A stretch of DNA of 64,000 nucleotides from Pycnopodia helianthoides. Its lineage: Eukaryota > Echinodermata > Asteroidea > Forcipulatida > Asteriidae. Location of the stretch: positions 12,182,931 to 12,246,930 of the forward strand of contig CM063243.1 of NCBI GenBank assembly GCA_032158295.1, given 5' to 3'. The translations under genes and the position numbers were made by a program. Below the pieces are notes generated by a model. It did not search any database. It was given only the letters and a program-made list of their open reading frames with translations, and had not been told where the DNA came from. How positions within the stretch are numbered: the stretch's first letter is position 1; every line of letters starts with the position of its first letter. Shown here piece after piece: positions 11,937 to 23,460 of this stretch.

Positions 11937-12891
11937 CCGTAGCAGGTTTGAGTGCAGTTCAATGCACTCTGTTCTGAGACATAATAAATTTTACAAGGGA
12001 CACGCTGAATTGTATTGTAAAACTTAGAAAGTTGTTTATTCTTGTCCAGACTACTGGAAGGGATGGATGATTTTAACACGCTGTATTATTAATTAGATGA
12101 GAAAGTAATTCAATTCTCAAATAAAAAGTTGGAACCCGGAAGTTCTCGACAAATTAATAATAATAATATAAAACAAAATAAAGTGGCACAAGTAAACTTT
12201 AATACAATGTAAATATAACAAAATGATGAATGGCCTATCTGTTGGTGGACGTGATGGTATACTCTAGTCGAAGAAAACGAAGATGATGAACTTGCGGAAA
12301 TTGAGGGCGAACTTGAAGATGAAATGAAGATTTACGGCACGGCGATGAAAAGTTCTTCCAGTGAAGTTGAAGAAATCAGGGGACTTGAAGTGGTGCGGAA
12401 ACAGTTCCTTGTCCTTGATCAGGGGACAGGATACTGTTTCCGATTACAACCAGTTAGAACAATGAAGATGATATGATTCGATGTTACGCTGTCCTGCTGG
12501 CTCTCTTTGATTGTAATCCACCTAGAGCAGGGATGAGTATAATGATTATTGTGATATTAAGCTGGGCTGGTGCAATCTAATGCAGATATCCGACAGAGGC
12601 AAAGTGTACAAACTGAAGAAACTTGGAGGGTTAAATCTTACAACTTTCCTCTGTCGGAGTCCAGTGGCCAAGTGTCCAAACACTTTCTTGGGGATGGTCA
12701 CTGACCTCTGGACATCTCTTCCTCAATGCGCCGTGATTGGTTGCATAGGCTGCTACTAATCACCCACTCATCACACACCACCAGGCAACCACCTACTCCT
12801 AGACTCGCCCTAGTTCGAGGTGGACTAGGTAAACTAGGATTTGTAAACTAGGAGTTTACAAAAAAGGGAGCCTACAATTTCATCCCATTAC
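11937..12891. mobile_element. 955-bp insertion present only in copy 3
   Basis: Copy 2 reads AAATATCTAAGACATC without interruption at 8663-8680. In copy 3 the same sequence is split after AAATAT by 955 bp, and ATAT is repeated at the right end (11933-11936 and 12892-12895), which fits a 3-4 bp target duplication. No matching terminal repeats were found. On the plus strand, from just after a TGA, codons are open from about 12250 to 12477. They are acidic (Glu-Glu-Asn-Glu-Asp-Asp-Glu and similar), then Ser/Val/Arg-rich. This may be a cut-down exon carried by a non-autonomous element, but I cannot assign a family. Confidence 0.75.
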
Positions 12892-13067
12892 ATATCTAAG
12901 ACATCTTCTTTTATATATGATATTTCAATTTTATTACCATGGCAATGTGTTCTATTGATGAAGGTAGGCAATTATACACAAAAATTGTACACAAAACGCT
13001 TCCAGATTGTGGAGGTTTGATAGACAGTTTTTTGATAACAAAAACCTAAGAACTGATGATAACTTAC

Positions 13068-13156
13068 CGAGATACATAGACTCTTCATACTTGGTATTTT
13101 CCTCAGCTGGATTGGACCAAGTTTCCATGATGGCCAATGATTCTGTCCAGCAGCAG
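13068..13156 (-). pseudogene. 89-bp exon-like segment Q, copy 3 (open)
   Basis: Minus strand: acceptor ATCCTACAG, 89 bp, donor GGTAAGT. Same open frame as copy 2 (Trp-Thr-Glu-Ser, then Met-Glu-Thr-Trp-Ser-Asn-Pro), with the usual few substitutions. The 38-bp segment E lies downstream at about 11775, beyond the 955-bp insertion. Its P partner is badly diverged. Confidence 0.35.
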
Positions 13157-13740
13157 CTGTAGGATAACGATACAGGCAAGGTAAAAAAAAAAACATATTG
13201 AATCTAAAGACATCATGGGATAGTTTCTTTTCTTATGTGTCCCAATTCAGATGTAGAGTTCTTAAACTACCATCAAGATCTAGCATTCTGAGATTGACAA
13301 CAAGACATATCCAAAGGAAGATTTTAAAATGTTGGAAACACAAAATGATACCTAATTCCTCTTTGCCGTTTTATTCTGTGTATGAAAAACTATCATAGCG
13401 TTGGCTTAGAACTATAAGGTCGTTAGTGTAGTTTGTATGGATTTCATCAAATTTAGTTTGCATACTTTGAAGCTCCTGGTAAATGGAGTTTATTGATCAA
13501 GAGTGGTCTCCTAAACTAAGTTTGGCATTCTAAGAAAAGATTTACTTGTGGATTTGGATTATTTTTTCAAAGTTATTTGCATTTTTCACTTAACGACCTT
13601 TTGATCATTATGGATTTTAAATTGCAACTAACGACCTTATAGCACTGAGCCGACGATAGGTTATGTCTGTTGAGGTTGGGGAATAACTCAAGGTGTGACA
13701 CACAGCTCACAGTGAGACACTCAAACATGTATTCACTCTG

Positions 13741-14099
13741 TATTTTATGTACAATGTATTTCACGCACAATGTACACAGTGATGGCAACTGTACTTGCTT
13801 TTCACAATATGTAATACCAAGGTTTGAAACTATATTATTTCGGAAAGATTTAGGTAAAGAAGTTATCTGTAGGTAATTGAGGCATCAGTTTTTATTTCAA
13901 AAAGTATGTTTTTACAGTTTTCAATCACTTTTTTTACAGTTTGTTTCTTTGAGGTGACAGTTCTGTTGAGCAAACTTCTATGAACAACTTTCCATAAACA
14001 AACATTTACACGAACATCATACACAAACAATGTTTCCTAATTTTAGATTTGTCTTTAGCTTCCAACCACAAAGCTTCAATATGGTAAAGGATAAAAAAC
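13741..14099. other. No gene seen
   Basis: AT-rich unique-looking sequence between the duplicated segment and a SINE. No exon, repeat or RNA signal was found. Confidence 0.5.
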
Positions 14100-14472
14100 A
14101 ATAATAATAGTGGCTTCTTATATAGCGCTCATATCCGTCACTCAGTGACGCTCAAGGCGCTTCAACATTTAGTATTTTCTTGCAAGGTATTGTGGAGCTA
14201 CGTTTTGAAGTATTACACCTATTCCTTTACATAGCACCATGTAATGGTTTACATGGTGCTGTGGCGCAATATGCAGCCAATCAAACCAGGAACACCGGGG
14301 CGAACCCCTTTTCTTTTCGATAATATTTTAGGTGCATTACACAACACACGGGACCAACGGCTTTACGTCCCATCCAAAGGACGCAGCAATAATGGTTAAG
14401 TGTCTTGCTTAAGGACACAAGTGTCACGACCGGGACTCGAACCCACACTCTGTTGAACAGAAACACAAGTTA
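14100..14472 (-). mobile_element. SINE (tRNA-derived type), copy 1
   Basis: Reading the minus strand: GGGTTCGAGTCCCGGTCGTG, a Pol III B-box-like sequence, then GTGTCCTTAAGCAAGACACT, GGATGGGACGTAAAGCCGTT and a tail with GAGCGTCACTGAGTGACGG and GCGCTATATAAGAAGCCAC. The same element lies in plus orientation at 47810-48185, sharing the whole body. The head is short, so the A box is not clear. The conserved middle resembles the deeply conserved central domains of animal SINEs. I do not assign it to a named one. Confidence 0.85.
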
Positions 14473-15185
14473 TTCCATCCTCTACAAAATAGACATAAGG
14501 ACTTCTAGGTGCATCAGAAAATCTTGTCACTTTCTGTGCTGCTTTCAAGGAGTAAAGGCTTAAATACACTTGAGGCATTGTATTGACAAAATTAGAAGTG
14601 AAAAAAAAAATTATAGTTATGGACATGAAAAATATATATAAACGAAATTTCAGCTTCTTAAATCAGCTAAAAATGTAAAACAAAATTAGTTGAAATTTTG
14701 TTCACATTTAGCCCTGGTATGACGTCAGTGTCTATTGCACTGCACCGACATCCTGGATATAAATCTTCTCTACAATGCGAAAGAAATTGTAGTTTGTAGT
14801 GCTTATTATATATTTAATATGAGAAGGAATAGGGCGGTGTGCCTCTCTATGAGATCACGTAGACTTTGTCCTTTTCGGGAGACTAGCTAGTACTCCCCAA
14901 AAATTGATGTCTTTTTTTCTTTTTTTTATTGAAAATTATGGACATTAAATGAATAGCACTGGACAGTGGGATTTTTTGTTTAATTAATTTTAACCTGATC
15001 TCATCATGTCAGAATAGTGTGAGAGATTTATTTGTGTCTAAATTCATGTTTGCTGAAAGTTCGTCCACGGAATCTACATGTACCGCCAGACTCTGACTTA
15101 ATATAATTATATTAGTGTAGAAAGACAATCATTACGTTTAGCTAAACAATTACTATGCTTTGGACTTCAAGCTGACCACGGACTA
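14473..15185. other. No gene seen
   Basis: AT-rich intergenic sequence with no convincing exon or structured RNA. Confidence 0.5.
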
Positions 15186-16240
15186 TAGTAGTCCGGGAGC
15201 CCAGCAGGGTTTATTGAAAATATTTAGTGCAAAAGGTTTGAAGTGTGGGATGTATAGTACCCACTGGGGGAACCTTAAAATGTGAATTCTTAAGCGCACC
15301 GAGTGGTGCTTTGGGAGGGGGGAGCCCCCTAAACTCACCCCCAAAGTCCATTTCATGAAAATGTTGAGTGCAAGCAAAATTTCTTCATAGATTGAAATGC
15401 CATGGTCCACTGACCAATATTTCCGTACTTCAGAAAATCAATATTGGTGCCAAGTGTAATTAAGAAGGCCCTTAATTAGCGCTCATTTCACGTTTCAATG
15501 AAATTTTGAGTGCAACGACGAAACAAGTGTCAATGTGTACCTGACACTCTGCTGACTCAAAATCGACTACTTAAGAAAGTTTTAAGTGGTGCCATCTTTG
15601 CTTAAGAAAGGGTCAAAGGTCAACAAAGTTCAAAATTCGATTTCATGAAAATGTTGAGTGCAAGCAAAATTTCTTCATACATTGAAATGCCATGGTCCAC
15701 TGACCCAGATTTCCGTACTTCAGAAAATCAACATTGGTGCCAAGTGTAATTAAGAAGGCCCTTAATTAGCGCTAATTACATGTTTCAATGAAATTTTGAG
15801 TGCAACGACGAAACAAGTGTCAATGTGCACCTGACACTCTGCTGACTCAAAATCAACTACGTAAGAAAATTTAAAGTGGTGCCATCTTTGCTTAAGAAAG
15901 GGTCAAAGGTCAACAAAGGTGCAAGCAAAATTTCTCCATAGAATGAAATGCTATGGTTCACTGACCAAAATTGTAATACTTAAGAAATTCAATAATGGTG
16001 CCAAGTGTAATTAAGAAGGCCCTGAATTAGCATTAATTACACGTTTTATTGAAATTTTGAGTGCAAGGACGAAACAAGTGTCAATGTGTACCTAACATTC
16101 TGCTGTTTCAAAATCAACTACTTAAGAAAATTTTAAGTGGTGCCCTCTTTGCTTAAGAAAATGCCAAATTTTTGTCAGGTATTGACAGGCTATGGTCAAG
16201 AAAAAGATCAACAGTTTCAAGTTCAATTAGGAAGTCATTT
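15186..16240. repeat. Left arm of foldback element
   Basis: Units start near 15352 and 15642, and a shortened one near 15920. The innermost part, up to 16240 (ending CAATTAGGAAGTCATTTT), also pairs with the right arm, so the arm reaches the edge of the retrotransposon remnant. Confidence 0.85.
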
Positions 16241-16249
16241 TATGCATTA

Positions 16250-19030
16250 TGACTCTTTGGATGCCACTCAGCAACACAACCTATGTGACACTTGTCAGCG
16301 TGTATACACCAACCTTGCCAAGCAGTTTAGAAGCAAAGGAGAGGTTCTTTGAGGAGTTGAGCAAGGTCTTTCAATCAGTGCCAGCTACAGACAAACTGGT
16401 GGTTCTGGATGATCTCAATGCGCGTGTTGGTGACGACCACAGAACCTGGGACCATGTGTTGGGCAAGTTCGGGAGAGGTAATTGAAATGCAAACGGTGAG
16501 TTACTGCTCTCAATCTGTGTGGATTTCAATCATGCAGTAACAAACAGTTTCTTCAACATGTCCGATAATTGGAACTTTTCCTGGCAGCATCCCAGATCAA
16601 AGAGGTGACATCTCCTGGACCACATCTACACACGAAGAAAACATCTTTCAGACGTCTGTAACACCCGTGCAATGCGTGGTGCTAACTGTTCAACAGACCA
16701 TAAGCTCATCAGGTGCATTCTGAAGCTGGACTTTCATGTGCCGCATATCTATCGACCCCTAAGGATAATTAAGCGCAGACCCAACATCGCCAAACTGAAC
16801 TCCAAAGAGGGGAAAATCTCTCTATGCGTGGCCTTGCACAATGTTCTGGAGACTGCATCACGGCAGCTGGAGATTCAGCCAATGGTCAGTGGGCCAGATT
16901 CCGCTCAGCTGTCTACTCTGCTTCAGTCAAATCACTTGGTCATCAACATCGAAAGAACTCTGCCTGGTTTGCGGAAAATGACCCAGAGATAGAGGAACTG
17001 CTTTCCATCAACCGCACAGCCCTCCGTGCCCGACTTAACAGCCCTTCCTCACCTGCCCTTCTTTACCTGCTGCAATCCAACAGCATGCACAAGCAAGGTC
17101 AAACTTGCAGAGGGAACTACGACGTATGGAAGATAATTGGTGGGCAAAAAAAGCCAATGAGGTCCAAGCTCTAGCAGACATGGGCGACTCTCGGGGCGTC
17201 TTTCAGTCGCTCAAGGGAATTTATGGCCCACGCCATTCAACTGCAAGCACAGTTCTCTCCTCTGATGGCAGCAAATTAATGACTGACAAACCGGAGATCA
17301 GAGCTCGCTGGAAAGAACACTACTCTCTGCTGCTCAACCGACCCTCCACTGTAGATGAGGATGTTCTTAAGTCAATCTCCCAGCAGCCCTTACGCTTGGA
17401 GCTCAATGTGGCCCCAACAGTTGAACTTAGACGTGTTGTGGCTGGTATGGCAAACAACTAAGCTGCTGGTCAAGATGGAATCCCCACAGAAGTCTATAAG
17501 CATGGTGGTGAGATACTCCTAAAGGTGCCACTCAATATGTTTCAGCTCTTTTGGGAGCGCGGGAGCTTCCGCAAGATTTCAAAGATGTTTTGATTGTTAA
17601 CAATACAAGAAGAAGGGTAACCGTCAAGACTGTGACAACTACCGTGGTATTTCACTCCTTGCAATCGCTGGCAAACGTCTTGCGAAGATAATGCTCAAGC
17701 GACTTCAATCTGTAGCTAACGACATACTTCCTGAAGCACAGTGCGGATTCCGTGCAGGCCGAGGAATAGTAGACATGATTTTTACAATGCGTCAGCTTCA
17801 GGAAAAGTCTTTTGAGCAGAACATGCCTCTGTACATCGTCTTTGTTGATTTTTCAAAGGCATTTGACTCAGTCAGCCGTATGTGCCTCTGGCGTCTTTTA
17901 TCAAAATATGGCTGCCCAGAAAAATTTGTTGGCATTCTTCGAGGCTTCCATGATGGCATGCAGGCACAAGTTCTTGTTGATGGTGAAGCTTCAGACCCTT
18001 TCTCTATTGCACAGGGCGTGAGACAGGGCTGTGTCCTGGCCCTACTTTGTTCACCCTCTTCCTGACCGCTGTACTGGATGTTGCATACTGGGGTGTTATT
18101 GACGGCATCTATGTAACAACTCGAACTGAGGGCAAGCTCTTTTTTTAACACAAGACGTCTGAAAGCAAAGACAAAGGCCCATCAGTGGTGTGCACGTGAT
18201 CTGCTCTACGCTGACGACACTGGCCTTGTCTCACAGTGCAGGACCTGCAGAAGATTCTGGACAAGTTTGCTGCAGCATCTGCTTCCTTCGGGCTGACTAT
18301 CAACATCAGAAAACTGAGGTACTCTACCAACCAGCTCCTGGAACTCCATACATTGAGACAAACATCGTGCTAAATGGCGAGCCACTCAAGATCGTGGACT
18401 CCTTCGTGTACCTTTGTAGCACCATTTCCAGTGACTGCAGTCTGGAAGAGGAGCTGTCCATGCGGATCTGCTCGGCCTGTGTGACCTTCGGCCGCCTGCG
18501 GACCGGCTGTGGAGTAGGCACAACATTACCAGAACAACAAAGTGCAATGTCTACAGAGCGGTTGTACTATCCTGCCTCCTGTACAGCTCAGAGTCCTATA
18601 CGCTCTACCGTAGACACATTCACCGCCTGTCCAGGGTCTTCCTACGGCACCTGCGAACCATCCTTGGTGTAAAGTGGTCTGAACATTTGACAAACGACAA
18701 GGTACTACAGCTGGCCGAACTACTCAGCATCGAGGCAATGCTCCTGAAGCGACAGCTTTCTTGGACCGGTCATGCGGTCAGAATAGAGAAAGACAGAATG
18801 CCAAAAGCTGTGATGTACAGCGAGCTATTTAACAGTAAACGAGCTGCAGTGCAAGCTGGATCTGTTGCAGCGGAAGTGGCAAGAGAAGCAGATGCAGATG
18901 CTAAACGGCGTCGTCGTCATGAACAGGAGCTACAACCCCTCTGCCATCTGCTGCCTGCACACTACTGGCCTTGGAGTGTCGACACTGTGGCAGATGTGTG
19001 AAGTCACGGATTGGACTTTTTTTCTCCCGA
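16250..19030 (+). pseudogene. 5'-truncated non-LTR retrotransposon ORF (endonuclease, reverse transcriptase, zinc finger), broken
   Basis: About 16290-16760 encodes the C-terminal part of an AP-type endonuclease: SVYTPTL, then LDDLNARVGDD, and STDHKLI. Two in-frame stops lie at about 16483 and 16606. About 17105-18330 encodes reverse transcriptase: a DGIPTEVYK motif just after a TAA at 17459, NYRGISLL, VDFSKAFDSV at 17844 onward, GVRQGC, and the catalytic YADD at 18207-18218. About 18690-18830 (LSWTGHAVRIEKDRMPKA) matches the C-terminal region of such elements. CRHCGRCVKSRIGL near 18977 is a zinc-finger remnant. At least four frameshifts and several stops make it dead. The N-terminal half of the endonuclease is missing at the join with the foldback arm. 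Confidence 0.9.
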
Positions 19031-19471
19031 AAGGGCCTGTGGCCGGCATTCTACACCGGTCACCTAAATCAATTAATTTGACTATGATGTCGTCATTCTC
19101 GTTAGCGAGCTGACAGCCCATATGAACAACACAGAGCACAAGCTTATATACGTATAATATATCTAATTTCAAATGTAATCAGTGATTTATGGTTAAATGT
19201 TAATGAAGCATGTAACAGGTGGTCAACTGTACTCTACATTGATGATGCATAAAAAATTACACGAAGTGATCTAAATAAACCATTGTTTGAAGTGATTTAA
19301 GAGTCATTATTATTGGTGATTATTAATTTGGCGTTTGGTGAAATTAAATTATGGAGGGCACCATCTAACAACGTGTAAAATTGTGGATTTCGTTTCTATT
19401 ATACACAGTGTAAGATGCACACTAACAGTTGCTTAACCATTTTTTGATCAAACGGGTAATTAGTGCTAATG

Positions 19472-20551
19472 AAATGACTTCCTAATTGAACTTGAAACTG
19501 TTGATCTTTTTCTTGACCATAGCCTGTCAATACCTGACAAAAGTTTGGCATTTTCTTAAGCAAAGAGGGCACAAATTTTTTCTTAAGTAGTTGATTTTGA
19601 GTCAGCAGAATGTTAATTACACATTGACACTTGTTTCGTCGTTGCACTCAAAATTTCATTTAAACGTGTAATTAGCGCTAATAAAGGGCCTTCTTAATTA
19701 CACTTGGCACAATTATTGACTTTCTGGAGTACGGAAATCTTGGTCAGTGGACTATGGCATTTCAATGTATGAAGAAATTTTGCTTGCACTCAACATTTTC
19801 ATGAAATCGAATTTTGACCTTTGTTGACCTTTGACCCTTTCTTAAGCAAAGATGGCACCACTTAAAATTTTCTTAAGTAGTTGACTTTGAGTCAGCAGAG
19901 TGTTTGGTACACATTGACACTTGATTCGTCTTTGCACTCAAAATTTCATTGAAACGTGCTATTAGCGCTAATTTAGGGCCTTCTTAATTACACTTGGCAC
20001 CAATATTGATTTTCTGAAGTACGGAAATCTTGGTCAGTGGACCATGGCATTTCAATCTATGACGAAATTTTGCTTGCACTCAACATTTTCATGAAATCGA
20101 ATTTTGACCTTTGTTGACCTTTGACCCTTTCTTAAGCAAAGATGGCACCACTTAAAATTTTCTTAAGTAGTTGATTTTGAGTCAGCAGAGTGTCAGGTAC
20201 ACATTGACACTTGTTTCATCGTTGCACTCAAAATTTCATTGAAACGTGTAATTAGCGCTAATTAAGGGCCTTCTTAATTACACTTGGCACCAATATTGAT
20301 TTTCTGAAGTACGGAAATCTTGGTCAGTGGACCATGGCATTTCAATCTATCAAGAAATTTTGCTTGCACTCAACATTTTCATGAAATGGACTTTTGGGGT
20401 GAGTTTAGGGGGCTCCCCCCTCCCAAAGCACCACTCGGTGCGCTTAAGAATTCACATTTTAAAGTTCCCCCAGGGGGTACTATACATCCCACACTTCAAA
20501 CCTTTTGCACTAAATATTTTCAATAAACCCTGCTGGGCTCCCGGACTACTA
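19472..20551. repeat. Right arm of foldback element
   Basis: Inverted match to 15186-16240, with nearly three ~240-290 bp units. The outer 180 bp (around GGGGGGCTCCCCCCTCCCAA) is single-copy within the arm. The open frames shared by both arms are artefacts of the inverted repeat. Confidence 0.85.
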
Positions 20552-20647
20552 GGGGCAAAGGATCGGCGGCAAAGACCACACAACCCCTTCATGATGCTAC
20601 CCTCTAACATGTAAAATTTTGTATTCACTTTATTTAACTGTTCAGTT

Positions 20648-20805
20648 CGAGTTGACTTGGGACCGAGTTGACTTGGGACCGAGCTGACTTGGGACCGAGT
20701 TGACTTAGGACCGAGTTGACTTGGGACCGAGTTGACTTGGGACCGAGTTGACTTGGGACCAAGTAATTGACTCGGACCGAGTAATTGACTCGGACCGTGT
20801 TGACA
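20648..20805. repeat. 15-16 bp minisatellite (GACCGAGTTGACTTGG)n
   Basis: About nine units, the first seven near-perfect and the last ones changing to AGTAATTGACTCGGACC. Confidence 0.9.
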
Positions 20806-22300
20806 GTTGTTTACCTTTCTAACAAACACTAACAAACAAATAAGCCTATAATGTAAGTCAATATTTATGGAGAAAATATGGAGGTGGGATATTGCAAATA
20901 TTGACAGTTATTTTTCTTGTAAAGTTAACCCACAAAGTCACTGGGCCTGGGTGGACGTTCCGATCGACTCGTAAACGTTATCACTCAGGTTATTTCCACA
21001 TCTCGTGCCATTTAAAATTTGCGCCCTCACTTAATTAAAAATCCACAGTACCAAATTTTCAGTTCCTTGCTTGTCACAAACACACATTTTCATAGGCCCT
21101 AAATTCAAGTTTCCATACAACTAACAACCAACTCACCCTACTAATTCTGTAATGATTCTGGGCATGAAATGTCCACTTAAACTGGAAAAGTTCAGCTGAA
21201 AAGATTGACGATAGAAACACGATATAACGATGTCTTGGAGTAGTTTTCTCTTGCAGTAATGGCGCCCAACAGCTGGTCCTCAATAACAATGCCCGCCTGT
21301 ATTAGCGCTATAGCGTTCCTGTAGTTGAACTGGTACTGGGGGCAAATTTATGTTCTGCAGCACACGCTGGCTACGGAGTTAACAGTTAAAGGACAGGAAA
21401 GAACAGACTATCCTTTAACTGTTGACTCCATAGCCGACGTGTGCTGCAGAAAAAAAGCGCAGGCGGGGGCGGGGGCTTTTATTATTTGTTATAAAAAATA
21501 TATATAAAATTAACAGAGATTGCATGCCACTCTCGTTTTAAAACCAACATAAACAGTGCCAATCAAAACAAAAACTTTTGTGTTGAAATTACAACGCATC
21601 AGTGGCAATTTCTGTGTAAAAAAGAAGAGAAAATAATGCTGCTGGGGCCTCCACAGGCTAGGTATACACAAAATTCAAAGTAGGCCTACACTAACCCTTG
21701 TAGGCCTAAATGTAGGCTATGTTTCATTTCAACAATTAGCAAAAAAAAAAATATTAAAAAAAAAATTGAGATGGGGAGGGGGGGGGCGGGGGTGTTAGAA
21801 ATTGTGTTGTATTTCGGTTTATGTTTGAACTGACGAGGGGTGATAGCTGCATGCACGGCCAATTTTTTTGCCGAAATAACACTTTCTTTTAAAGTTTTTT
21901 CTACGAACGAATTTTGACAGATGATGCTGTTTGAAAACGAACAAAATACACTAAACTTTCGCATTTGCCAGTACCAATGCACAAAATACATGTTAAGTGT
22001 AACACGCAACATTTTGCGTACATGACTCATGGACAGGAGTTGTCTGAATTCCGACATTTGAGTTTTTAAAGTTGGTAACATGATTTGCGGAATCTTTTTC
22101 GTGCAAATAATAAAAGCAAGCAATTTTTCGAATCTAAAAAAGTGACTTTTTAAAATGTATAACTAAATTTGCAGGTCAAATCGGCCAAAGTTCGGGTAAC
22201 TTTTTGGCGAAGGGTGCCTCATCGGTGTAGGTCGGGTTGCTTGTGGAAATCTTTAATTAGGGGCCTATTAAAGCTGTTGTAATATCATTAAAATTGCTTC
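20806..22300. other. Intergenic, no gene seen apart from a hairpin
   Basis: Contains a strong hairpin at 21353-21451 (separate entry), poly-A and poly-G tracts near 21730-21790, and otherwise unique AT-rich DNA. No supported exon. Confidence 0.5.
21353..21451. other. Imperfect 41-bp inverted repeat with 17-bp loop
   Basis: Left arm 21353-21393 begins TTCTGCAGCACACG. Right arm 21411-21451 is its complement with four transitions. The loop is 21394-21410. It could be a small MITE or a structured transcript. No other copy was seen in the window. Confidence 0.7.
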
Positions 22301-23353
22301 TATCATTTTGACTATGGCAAGAGAACAAAATAAGAAAGTTTTTCCAGTTGTTTAAGAACAGGGACAGTAACTTATTTGTTAAATACATCCTGGAAAAGTT
22401 GTTTGTCCTAGTGCCCGGGTGTCGAAAAACTCACCGGGATCGGGCACGTGCAGCAGGCACCCTGCCGAACTTTTCGATGGCTGTCTCTTGGTGGCGCACT
22501 CCATATTGATCGGGGGAGTTGATTACTTACTGTCATGGTAGCTGTCAAGCTTCGTTAAAACGATTCAATTTGGCCAGAAATAAATCAACAAACTTATGCA
22601 TATTCGGACACTGAATGCCCAAATTATGTAAGTTTGTAACGTGAGAATGAGCCTTCCGATCGTCTGTTTTCTTTGCCTCTGACTTTGACTTTCGATAATG
22701 ATAAAAAACGGTCGATAGCTTTAAATTTCGTAACGTTAAGTCGTTAGTCAATGACAATGACAATGTTTACTTACCTACTTTGGCAGTACCATCACTGAGA
22801 CTCAGTGACTGATAGTCTATTACTACTGTGATAGTTAGGGGGCACCTGGTTCAATGTTCGACTCATGTAAAGTGTGTATCAGTCAAGCCATTCCTCCATC
22901 CATGACAATGCCCATGGTGTAGGCCAATCTGACGCTATTAAACGTCATGTTTTCATGATGTTAACCCTCCAAAAAAGTCTCCAGAGTAGGTCGGGAGGGT
23001 AAGCATTTTGCTAGGATTAGGAATCAATCTGCAGTAAAAGAGCTCCCCTACCCCATCAAAAACGGGCCACAAACTTACCAAATGTTGGCAGAGATTGTCT
23101 ATACACAGAGAAAATGTTGAACTTGAAATTTATTTGTCATTGCAGTAGCTGGCAATTGTCTACAAATCACCGTAGTGATGGCGGTTCAAAGTCTATGAAC
23201 AACGGATCGATAAGCGTGGTTGATGGGCAAGTCGTTGCAATTCGGAGTAGATTGATTTCTTTTTCTTTTATTTTCTCAACAGAGTCCCTGCACAGTCACA
23301 CAATCATCGAAGTAAGGAACGACCTAGTTCTATGACTCTGAGGAGTGAAGATC
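22300..23353 (+). promoter_or_regulatory. Presumed AIDA promoter and 5'-UTR region
   Basis: This is the sequence upstream of the AIDA start codon. Locally it is GC-richer around 22400-22520, with CACGTG (E box) at about 22445 and a GTGCCCG/CGGGCAC inverted pair around it. A TGA at 23339-23341 in frame with the AIDA ATG fixes the start. I see no TATA box I would rely on, and the transcription start cannot be placed from sequence alone. A 72-codon minus-strand frame at 22545-22763 has no recognisable homology. Confidence 0.3.
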
Positions 23354-23460
23354 ATGGCAGATAAGAACAAAATTTTAGCACGATGGAGGACATCATTGAC
23401 CAGAGGCATCGGTCATGACTCATGGGGTCAACTCGTTGAAGCTGTTGATGAGTATCAAAT
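23354..23460 (+). CDS. AIDA: AIDA coding exon 1
   Basis: Encodes residues 1-35 plus two bases of codon 36. Contains GHDSWGQLVEAVDEYQ, the most recognisable N-terminal AIDA signature. Donor GTGAGA. Confidence 0.95.

Larger units (their letters stand above)
9660..13740. repeat. Duplicated segment, copy 3
   Basis: This is the third copy: a strongly diverged P-like part (about 9950-10080), then 10283-10520, 10.52-11.64 kb and Q (11.64-11.94 and 12.89-13.74 kb). Q is split by the 955-bp insertion at 11937-12891. Apart from that insertion, and a changed array length near 10.5 kb, its right part is nearly identical to copy 2. Confidence 0.8.
15186..20551. mobile_element. 5.4-kb foldback (long inverted repeat) element with LINE remnant inside
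   Basis: The two ends are mirror images: TAGTAGTCCGGGAGCCCAGC at the left end and its complement at the right end. The match continues about 1.06 kb inward. Each arm contains 2.5-3 tandem units of about 290 bp (words GTTGAGTGCAAGCAAAATTT, CATTGGTGCCAAGTGTAATT and AAGGGTCAAAGGTCAAC). Long inverted ends made of direct repeats are the hallmark of foldback elements (FB in Drosophila, TU in sea urchin). The centre holds a broken non-LTR retrotransposon. A clear target duplication was not found. Confidence 0.85.

Noticed and set aside
15183..15410. 75-codon minus-strand frame and its plus-strand twin at 20327-20614
   Set aside because: They are the same sequence in the two foldback arms. No known protein similarity.
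22545..22763. 72-codon minus-strand frame, divergent from AIDA
   Set aside because: A divergent neighbour would fit a shared promoter, and human AIDA has BROX beside it, but this protein does not resemble BROX or any family I know and no splice partner is visible.
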